From a virus, in IMG/VR virus record IMGVR_UViG_3300031963_008876, positions 62,001 through 126,000 of that record: a stretch of 64,000 nucleotides of DNA; one strand, written 5' to 3'. The position numbers were made by a program, and so were the translations under genes. Shown here in pieces: positions 16,628 to 28,600 of the stretch (positions within the stretch are counted from its first letter, which is position 1; every line of letters starts with the position of its first letter). The notes below the pieces were generated by a model, which worked only from the letters and a program-made list of their open reading frames with translations, searched no databases and had not been told where the DNA came from.

Positions 16628-19600
16628 TGGCACGAGTACGCTCAGTAGACTTTCTTCCGCAAATTTTTCAAACTGACACTAACAAACAGTTTTTAGCGGC
16701 CACACTTGATCAACTGATTCAAGAACCTAAATTTAAAAAGACACAAGGCTTCATTGGCCGTACAGTCGGCCCGGGTGTAAATCCCAACGACAAGTATGTG
16801 GTAGAACCAACAAAAACACGCAGTGATTATCAACTAGAACCAGGAGTGGTCAGTTTAGATCCTGCTGATACCACAACAATTAAAAATACCATTACCTATC
16901 CAGGTATGCTTGATGCATTGGAGTTCCAAGGATCACCAACGCAACGACCAGACAGATTGTTTTCAAGTGATTACTATACTTGGGATCCGTTTATTAATTT
17001 TGATACATTTGTAAACTTCTCTCAGTATTTCTGGTTACCCAATGGACCCAACGCAGTTGACGTTGCGGCCACAGGAGTGCCGGTAACAGACGACTTTGAA
17101 GTCACAAGAGCCAATGGCGTTTATACATTTTCTGGAATATCCGGCGAGAATCCAACTATTGAAGTGGTGCGTGGCGGCAGCTATACATTCCAGGTTGCAC
17201 AAAACTCTACAGAAACTGTAAACTACCGTGTTGGAAATTCTGGTATTTCTGCATATACCATTGACTTCCTCAACAACCCCACACTAACGCTGGCTCGTGG
17301 AAACACCTATGTGTTTAATTTGAACTTGCAAGGCGATTTTCCGTTCTGGATCAAAACTGAACAGACACTAGGATCAGCTAATCCTTATAACGATGGTGTC
17401 AGTCGCAATGGATCAAACTTTGGCCTTGTGACATTTACTGTGCCAAGAAATGCACCAAACACATTGTACTATGTGAGTGGCACACAAACTAACATGCGCG
17501 GTACGCTGAACATTGTGGATGGAACACCTGGCACTGGTCCAGGATTTTGGATACAAACAGAGCCAGGTGTGTCTGGCAAAATTCCTACCACACCCAACAT
17601 CAGTTCACGTGACGTGTTTGGTGTAACCAACAATGGTGAAGACCTTGGCACAGTGATTTTCAATGTGCCTACAAAAACAGCTCAGAGTTTTTATTACAAT
17701 TTGCCAGTGTTCAGTCAAAATGTTGATTTGCTCACAGAACTCAAATTTGAACAAATCAACAATCAACCTCTAGACACGTTCATTGAGACCTACGGCGGCA
17801 TTGACGGAATAACCAGTCTCAACAACAGAACTTTAATTTTTACAAATTCAAACACTGATGCTGAAAGTGGTGGGTGGATTCGAACCAGTTTCTTTGACCC
17901 ACTAGAAGCAGGGTCTGCCAATAACGGATTGATTGGCAGCTTTGACACTGAACCATTCTCTTACACAGCAGAAATTGCCCCAGAAGATAGATATCAACTT
18001 TGGCAAATCAACTACGTAGTAAGTGATGGAATTACCTATCTTAGATTGTCTAGAATAGCTACTATTGACAATTTGAACAAATGGACCATTAGATATGGCA
18101 CTGTGTACAGCAGTACCAACTGGTACAAAGATGCCGCAGGTACGTTTAGACAAATCCCTCTGCTGACAGCTTTGTTAAACACCTTGTACTATCAAGATGG
18201 CACAGATCCAGAAATTTTTGGTACAATTAAACTGTTGGATGAAACAGAAAGTTCTACTCTGTTCATTGATGACATTTTGGGACAAAAAAATTACACCAGC
18301 CCTAACGGTGTATCTTTTACCAACGGATTAAAAATAGTATTTCGGGGCGATGTTATTCCAGCAAGCTACAGTAGTGGAACAATATCTTTTGTTTGCACAT
18401 CTACCAACGCTGGGTTCAACACAATTAGCACAGCAACCACAGAAGATTTGTATGTTGGTCAACGGGTAGTATTTACTGGCACAGTGATTGGAGGATTAGT
18501 TGCTGGACAATCGTATTACGTTCAGAGTATTGTAAACTCGTTTCAATTTACGGTATCAAGTGTAGTTGACGGCAGTGCTGTGACTCTAACCACAGCCACA
18601 GCCGACATGAATGCCACCGCTATCAACTATCGTGAATATTATGTGGCTGGCGTAGGTACTGCTATTGAGTTGTTGCCTGTTACAAATTTTGTCACTCCAG
18701 AATCTTATGTAATCAATGACAATGATTCTAGCTTGCCAGTGCCTGAAGAATTGGATTATTTCACAATTGATCGTGCAAGTCAAGACCTTAATTCTTGGAC
18801 ACGTTCAAACCGTTGGTTCCACATTGATGTGATCAATGCTACGGCTGCTTATAACAACACTGTGGCCACACTAGACAACAACTATCGTGGCAAACGTCCA
18901 ATTATTCAATTTCAACCAGACATTAGACTGTTTAACATGGGTACTCAGGGCAAACAACCTGTGGACATAATTGATCAGTTAGAGACAGATGCATTCTCTA
19001 ACATTCAAGGATCAACTGGATACTCAGTAGACGGATATACTTTTACAAATGGTACCAGAGTTATTTTTGCTGCTGACGAAGATCCAGATGTAAGAGACAA
19101 AATTTATGTAGTAGAATTTATTGTGCCTGACACAGTGCCGCCACTGATTGCACAACCTATTATCAATCTCACACTGGCGTCTGACGGCGAAGTATTGACT
19201 GACCAGTCTACACTGTGCTTGTCAGGTGACACGTTGCAAGGATTAACTTTCTGGTATGACGGAGCTGCTTGGATTGAGGCGCAACAAAAAACTGGAGTTC
19301 AACAGGCACCGTTGTTTGACGTGTATGACGCTGATCGAGTTAGTTTTGGTAATCAAGCAAAATATCCCAGCTCAGACTTTATTGGTAGCAAACTATTCAG
19401 TTATGCAATTGGCGACACAAGAATACTTGATACAGTTTTAAAAATTCCATTACAGTATCTCAGTATCTCCAATGTGGGAGATATTGTGTTTGACAACAAC
19501 CTCTACAAAGATACATTTGTATACACCAGAGATAACGTATCAGTAACTGTTGCTATTAGCTCTGGCAGTGCTAGAGAATATGCTGACAGAACAGCATACA

Positions 19601-22600
19601 CAAGATTAATTGGGTGGCAGAATGCAATTACTACTACCCAAATGTATCAACAATTTAAGTTTACTTACAATACTGGAATATTAAAATTGGATGTGCCAGT
19701 TATTAACCAAACTGGTAATTCTGTACCAGTGGTCAAAGTTTATGTTGGTAGTGTATTCCAAGATCCTACCAAATACACTTACGTTGTAAGTGGCAACAAT
19801 ACTACCATTACATTACTCAACACTTATGTAGTGGGTGACATTATTGAAGTTTTGGTTTTAAGCGATCAAATTAGCGCCGCGGCCTTTTATCAAGTGCCAT
19901 CTAACCTGCAGAACAACCCGCTTAATGCCAACAGCACCAGCTTTACACTAGGAACCATACGTCAAAACTACGAAAGTATTTGCGAAAATTTACCAGGCAT
20001 CCAAGGTGCTATTGCTGGTGCTAACAACACTAGAGACCTTGGCAATATCATTCCTTATGGATTGACTATCCTACAACAAAGTGCTCCAATGACTTTGGCT
20101 GGATATTTCTTGCGCAGTGAAGAATACAACATCTTCAATGCATTGACCTACAACAGTAGAGAATACACTAAGTTTAAAAGTATCATGCTGGAAAATGTGA
20201 CTCAGCAAGAAATCAATTTTCAAACTACTGCTCAAATCTTAGACACTGCTATTGAAGAAATCAATGCTGGTAAAGTAGAAACACAACCATTCTACTGGTC
20301 AGACATGCTGCCATCGGGTGCGGTGTATACTGAAAACACCTACACTGTGAGTTTTATTACGTCTAGTGTGTTTGATACTGTGCAGGTATACAATTATACA
20401 TCTGCAAATTATTTAGGGTTGAACGTATACCTCAATGATCGTTTGCTCACTCGTGATTTAGAATATTCTGTGGCCACAGACGGACCTCGTGTGACTATTT
20501 TGGTCACACTGTCGGTGGGCGATCAAATTGCCATCAGAGAATATACAAGCACTTATGGCAACTTTGTTCCAAACACTCCTACCAAACTTGGTTTGTACCG
20601 TGCTTTTAGACCAAGAATTACAGTTCAACAAACCAGTACAGGCGAACAAACAGTACTGATCGGGCACGATGGATCAGTTACAAAAACATTTGATGACATT
20701 AGAGATGATGTGTTGTTGGAATTTGAAACTAGAATTTTTAACAATTTAAAATTAGACGGCAATCCTGTTCCTATGGTGGCAGCTGATGTTATCCCAGGAC
20801 AGTTTAGAGACACTGGATTTACCTACAGCGAAGTCAACAATATTTTGTCACAAGATTTTCTTAGCTGGGTGGCCTGGAACAAACTTGACTACAACACACA
20901 AGACTATCAAGCCAACAATGAGTTTACATGGAACTATAGTGAAGCGCAAAACAAACTCAACAATGATTATTTGTTAGGAGCCTGGCGCGGTATCTATCGT
21001 TACTTTTACGACACTCAACAACCAGAATACACACCTTGGGAAATGCTGGGACTCAGCATCAAACCAGACTGGTGGGATGACACCTACGGGCCTGCACCTT
21101 ACACTGAAGGTAACTTAGTGCTTTGGGACGACATGGAAGCTGGGTATGTCAGAGACCCAGTTGCACCTTATTATCTGCCAAAATATGCAAGACCAGGACT
21201 GACATCAGTTATTCCCACAGGCGGCGAAGGAGCATTGCTAAGTCCATTTGATTCGGTAGTAGGGACCTGGGATGAAGGACAATTCCGTAAGAGTTGGAGC
21301 ATTGGCGACGGTGGCCCAGTTGAAGCTTCATGGTGGAATTCAAGTTCATATCCGTTTGCAGTCATGCGCCTGTTGGCCTTGACACAACCAGCTAAGTTTT
21401 TTGCATTGTTTGCTGATCGTGATTTGTATCGCTACCAAGAAGAATTTGGACAATATCTATATGATGACCGGTACAGACTAGATGCCAATGGTATTGAAAT
21501 ATACGGCAATGGTGTGAGCAAAGCCAGTTACATTGACTGGATTGTGGACTACAACAGACAATCAGGAATAGATTCAACTGAAGATTTAACTGCTGACCTG
21601 GCCAATCTTGATGTGCGGTTGTGTTATCGCATGGCCAGCTTCTCAGACAAAAAATACATTAAACTTTACACTGAAAAAAGCAGCCCAGCCAGCACCAATA
21701 CCAGCTTTTTGATTCCTGACGAAAGTTACAATTTACTGCTGTACAAAAATCAACCATTTGACCGAGCCAGCTACAGTTCAGTATTGGTTCAAACAGTGCC
21801 AGGCGGCTATGCAGTATTTGGCTACAGTACCACACAGCCTTATTTTAGCATACTGCAAAGTCAAAGCGGAGGGCAATTGCGCACCATAACTGTGCTGGAC
21901 ACTAGAATTCAAGTGCCAAAATCTTATACCAATACTGTGGTACAAGTTCCGTATGGATTTATATTTGATACCAAAACAGCAGTAGTTGACTTTTTGTTGA
22001 GTCTGGGCCAATATTTAGAAACTCAAGGTCTTACTTTCACAAACAGAGCCAATGGGTATGAGCTTGACTGGAATCAAATGGCCAATGAATTTTTGTATTG
22101 GGCAGCACAAGGCTGGAGCGATGATGCATTAATTGCATTAAACCCATTGGCATTCCGACTTAGTGTTACTAAGGAACAAGCAGTTGTTGACTCAATTCAA
22201 GCACAAACCAGTGAAAACATTCTACTAGATCAAAATCGTAGAGAGTTGCCTACTCGACAATTGAACATTGTTCGCATTGACAACACATTCAGTGTTGAGC
22301 CTTTAGCTGATCAAACTCTAAGTTTTATCGACATCAAATATACATCTTACGAACACATGATTGTGTTGGACAATGCAAGTGTGTTTGGAGACTTGATATA
22401 CGATCCAGTGACTGGTGCAAGACAAAATCGTTTGAACTTGGTATCCACTACTTCTACCGAATGGAATGGTGCTGTGGACGCACAAGGATTTATTCTCAAT
22501 CAAGACAATGTAGAAGAATGGCAAAATTATAAAATTTACAGCAAAGGTACGATTGTCAAATACAAAGGCACCTATTGGAGCGCCATGGCAATTGTTCAGC

Positions 22601-25600
22601 CTAGCGAGACATTTGACTATAACGAGTGGGTACAAAGTGATTACTCTCAAATTGAATTGGGAATGTTGCCTAACCTTGCAAACAAAGCCAATCAGTTGGC
22701 CAACAGTTATGATATTAATGCTGCCAACTTAGAAAGTGATAATGATCTATTGAGCTATGGCCTTATTGGCTTTAGACCTCGGCAGTACATGGCAGCATTA
22801 AATTTAGATGATGTGAGTCAGGTAAACATCTATCGACAGTTCTTGGACTCCAAAGGTACTATCCTAAGTGCAGAATTGTTTAGTCAGGCAGTGTTAGGAA
22901 AAGAAACAGGCGACTATAACATTTATGAAAACTGGGCGGTACAACGTGCAGTATACGGAGCCAACGCCAATCGCAGTTATTTTGAACTGCGATTGAATCG
23001 TGCGCTGCTAGATGCCAGCCCAAGTTTGGTGCAGGTAATATTGCCTTTGGAATCCAGCAAAGCTGATCAAACTGTTTTGTTGGAAAATGTATGGAAAGAA
23101 AGTTTTAAACTTACTTCGCCTAACATTCTTCCAACAACAACTGAATTGCCAACAGATACTGCACTTCCATCAGCTGGATATGTAAATCTTGACGATGCTG
23201 ACATTACAGCATTTGACATTGATGATCCTGCTAGCCTCGAAGCCAACATTAATAATATCAACGTAGGTACAAGTATTTGGGTCGCCAAAGTCAATGACTA
23301 TGATTGGAACATTTACCGAGCTGAGTCAGTACCAGGTACAATCAGTCATGTATGTGATAATTTGAATAACACCAGCCGTGTGATTTTTACTGCTGACCAC
23401 GGACTTGTTGCTGGCAATAGAATTATTATCAGATTTTTTGATACAGAAGTTGATGGTGTATATGATGTGTTGTCTGTTGTTAATTTGAACACAATAAACA
23501 TTGCTTTTAGATTTTTAAGCAATCGAACAGTAGTTAACGGTACTGGCCTAGCGTTTACTTTAAAAACCATGAGAGTAAGTCAAGCCAGCAATGTAGACAC
23601 TCTTCCATATGCCAACAGTTTGCTGTTTGGTGCAAAAGTTTGGGTTGACGACAATGGAGATGGTTTGTGGCAAGTGATTGAAAAACAAAACATTTTCAGC
23701 GAAGTTACTTCAATTGCACCAGAGTATCTAGATGCCACAGAGGCATATGGATCAAGCGTATCTCAGGCCACTAATAGATTTGCTGCTTTAGTCGGCAGCC
23801 CAAGATATGGATTTCCAACGTCTGCAAATCCAAAAGGCGGCGTTTACACTTATGTAAGAAGCACAAGCGATGTTTACCAGCCAGCTAGTCCTGTATCAAG
23901 CGGCGATGCGCTATTGACTTTGGATATAACTGGAGCAAGAGCGTATGGTACTTCAGTAAAATTTGGCAACAAAGACTGGGCAGTTGCAGGAGCACCATTG
24001 AGCTTGGGATCAGCCAGTCAAACCAATAACGGCTATGCCTGTGTAATCTATCGTGACACTGGATCTTATTTGCCAGACACCAACCCATATTTTAATTGGC
24101 AACTGTTGACCACTCCTGGTAGTGTGAGTGCAGACCAAGGAAGATTTGGCTATTCTGTAGCAATGAGTCTTGACGAACGTTGGATGTACGTTGGTGCACC
24201 TGATGTAAACAAAGTGTATGCTTATGGCCGGGTTGACTGGGAAGATCAGTACTTTAGAACTGTAGGCAACGGATCTACAAAAGTATACTTGATCAATGAT
24301 TACATCACTATAAGTGCAGCCACACAATTGCGTGTCACAGTTGATGGTGAGATTCAAACGTTGAACACAGATTACACAGTAAATGCTGCGTTGAACACAG
24401 TGACATTTGTGTCTGCACCTGTAAGTGGATCTGATATTATCATTCGTCGTATTGCATTGCAAGATCTTGATGGCGCTGATTATTTCAGTGTAACAGCCAC
24501 TGGTGGATCGGGATCAGGAGCCTTGTTCACAGTTAGCAGACGTCGCGGAACTGTCACAGTTGGCGTTCAAGATGGCGGTACAGGTTATACTGTGGGCAAT
24601 ACATTGACTATTCCTGCTACCAGTTTTGGCGGCGGCACAGTGCCAGCCAATGATATTACATTTACGGTGGGCAGTGTAATAAGTGGTGAAATTATCACTA
24701 TTAGCACACCATCGTACACACCGCCAGCATTGGCAACTGTATTCTCATTAAATGAATATTTCTATCAAGTTGCACTGACAGACAGCACAATATACAGTTT
24801 TCAAATTGAAGTTGATGGAGTGCTTCAACGACCAAACATTGACTACACATTTAACACTTCAACCAAAGATGTTACCTTCTTGAATTCACCAGCCAGTGGC
24901 ACCAGTATTTTGGCTCGAGCCAAAGACTATTGGTTGTATGTTGACACACTCACTGCTGGCGGTCTAGCTGCTGGCGCTCAATTTGGCTACAGCGTGAGTT
25001 GTAGTACTGATGGTCGTCAAGTCATGATTGGTGCGCCGTATGCCACTGCTGATGGAGAAACTGAAGCAGGTGTGGTATATGTGTTTGATCGCAATGTGCA
25101 AAAGTTTATCTGGAACAATGATCCAAGCTCGTCAAGTTTCACGGTGCTAGGTACACCAGTTGCGCCGGTGAGTGTGATTGTAAACAATCAGTTCTTGACC
25201 AATCAAAACTCCACCACACAAGATGCAAGCAATACCTTTACGGTCAATGGATCTACTGTGACTGTGAATCTTGCAAGCAATTTACAATCAGGTGATATTG
25301 TTGAAATTGAAACCAATCAGTTTGAACTGTTGCAAATCGTAACACAAGACGCTGTAGCTGAATTTAGCAACTTTGGGCAGAGTGTTGATCTCTGCAAATA
25401 CAATTGCAGTCTATACGTTGGCGAACCGCAAAGCAGCATCCAGATTTACAAAGGTGGTGTGGTTGAACGAAGTCTAAATCAAAGCAGAGTGTATGGTGTA
25501 ATTACTGCGCTGAATGCCAGTCCTGCCCTCACAGCTGGCAATACTTTGCGGGTGAACAATATGGATGTGGCGGTACCAACAGCACCCAACAACACTGTGT

Positions 25601-28600
25601 CTGGTTTGGCCGCAGCCATTAACGCTGCTGTGCCCAATGTAACAGCCACAGTGACCAGTGGCCTGCTCACACTCAGCGTGACAAATTTTGATTCTGCGCC
25701 TGCTGGAAACAAACTACAAGTGGCCCCAGGCAGCATAGGAGCAGCATTTGACAGTCTTGGATTTAACACATTTGAATGGACACAAACAATTCAAAGCCCG
25801 TACCCTGTAAAATTTGCTGGGTTTGGCTCCAGTATCAGCGTTGATGATACTGCAACCACTTTGGTAGTAGGTGCTCCTCGTGGAACCATGTACTTGATCA
25901 CAATATTTGATGACTATGTAGAGTTGTTTGATGCAGGTGCAACATCATTCTTTACCACTATAGATCAAAGTGGTGCTGTTTACACATATGATTTGTTGAA
26001 CAGTGCCAACAGTAGCATAACCAATCCAAGCAAGTTTATTTTTGGTAATCAGATTGCCATAACTTCAATTGATTATCTGGATCAGTTGGGAGTTTCGGTT
26101 GACTACACATCTGGAGTGCTTTGGATGGGCGCACCTGGTACAGACTTCGGGGACAGTAGCAGTAGCAATTACGGTCAAGCTCATGTGTGGCAAAATGCCA
26201 CACGATCACCAGCTTGGGCTCCAATTAGAATTGAACAACCAGTTGTTGATGTGCGTCTGTTAAACAGCGTTTTCTTGTATGACAGAATATCATCGGCCAC
26301 AACAGAATTTTTAGACTTCTTTAATCCATTGCAAGGCAAGATACTTGGTGCTGCTCGTCAGAACATTGATTACATTGGCGCAGTTGACCCTGGCAGTTAC
26401 AATGTAGGACCAGTTGGAGTGCGCGGCACCACCTGGGGCGCAGAACATGTGGGAGAAATTTGGTGGGATATCAGTACAGTAAGATTTATTGATCCCAACC
26501 AAGACGATATTGTTTACGCCAGCCGACGTTGGGGACAAGTGTTTCCTGGCAGCTCAATTGATGTGTATCAGTGGATTGTGAGTTCTGTTCCACCTGCTAA
26601 CTATGCTGGTCCTGGAACACCTTACAGCATATCTAGTTATACTATCAACACTGTGTTAAGTCGAGATGGCAACTTTAACACTCAATACTTTTTCTGGGTG
26701 CGTGGTATCACTGATGTGGCCACACAGAAAAATAAAACTCTTAGTGCAGCAACTATTTCTCAGTATATTGAAAATCCTCGATCAACTGGCATTGCATATC
26801 TAGCACCAATTAATTCCAGCACAGTTGCATTATACAATTGTGAAACATTAATTGAAGCTGAAGATACCATACTCCACATTGAATTTGATAAAGAACTAAC
26901 CAATGCCAATGTTCACGTGGAATATGAACTGATAGCTCAAGGGCGTGCTGATGGCTTCTTGAGTGATAATCTCTATAGAAAACTACAAGATTCATTCTGC
27001 GGAGTTGACACAGCAGGTAATATAGTGCCAGACATTAATCTGGGGCCAGCTGAACGTTACGGAGTACAATTCCGTCCTCGACAGTCAATGTTTGTTGATA
27101 GATTTGCGGCACTAAAAAATTACATTGTTCGAGCCAATACTGTATTAAAACAGTACACAATAAGTGAAAGCCGTAGCTTTGCTTTGTTAAACAGTGCTGA
27201 ACCTGAACTGCCATCTACAACGATAGTTAATGGAGCAACAGTAATTAACTGGAACAAGCGGATACCTAACTTAGAAATTTTAACTTATAATTTTGAAGCA
27301 CCTGGCGGCGACGCCATTGGTTACAAATATCTTGTGGTTAGCGACAGTGACAATCGAGGTCTTTGGACAATTTACACTGTAGAAGAAAATCCAAACACTG
27401 GCAATCCAGAATTGGTATTGAGTCGAGTGCAAAATTATCGCACAACAGACTACTGGAGTTACATTGACTGGTATCGTCCAGGATACAATTCCAGTATCAA
27501 ACCTGTGGCAGAAGTTCCAACTTATTCTAGCTTGGCAACAATATCTGTGACCACAGGAGCCAGCGTAAAAGTAACTGCAAATGCACAAGGCAAATTTGAA
27601 ATTTATCTAAAAACTGATCTTGGATTTGAGCGTGTGGGACTTGAAGATGGAACTATTGCAATTTCTGCAGAAATCTATGATTATGCTCTTGGAAGATTTG
27701 GATTTGACGTTGAAGTGTTTGATGCACAATACTTTGACCAAGAACCTGTAATTGAAACAAGAAAAATTATCCAAGCTATCAATGAAGAATTGTTTGTGGA
27801 TGATTTGGCCATTGAACGAAATCGCAGTTTGACTTTGATGTTTGACTTTATACTCAGCGAGTTTGCTGCTCCTGAATGGCTGGTCAAAACATCACTGATT
27901 GACGTTGATCACAGAATTCGAGAATTGCTGCCATTCCAGAATTACAGCCGTGACAATCAAGAATTTGTGATTGACTACCTTCAAGAAGTAAAACCATATC
28001 ACGTGCAAGTGCGCGAGTTCAATCTCACGTACTTTGGCAACGACTTGTACCAAGGAGATTTAACAGACTTTGACGTTCCAGCGTTTTATAACACCACATT
28101 ACCTGTACCACAATATACAAGTCCTATCTTGTTGCCGTACGCACACAGCGCGGCTCAAATTAGTAACACACTAAGTGATACTGAATCAACTGATCAAATT
28201 TGGACAGAGTGGCCTTACAGTCAGTGGTACAACAATTATCTGTTGAGCGTGGAAACAATTGTTGTTACATTCAACGGAACTGGATACACTACTGCACCTC
28301 AGGTTACCATAGTAGGAGATGCGGTAACGCCCGCAGAAGCCACTGCTTTGATTAATTCAGCAGGACAAGTAGTAGCAATCAACGTAACCAATCCTGGCAG
28401 CGGATACCAAGCAACTCCCGCCATAGTGTTTTCAGGTGGTAACGGCACAGGCGCTCAAGCCTATGCCAACATGATTAACAGAAACTCAGCTGACTTTGAT
28501 GCACAAGTTTACAACGTTAACCCTGCGGTAAATTTTGATCAATGGGAAATTGATACCAATAGCAACATACCTCTTACCACGGTGAGAGCATTCAAAACAG

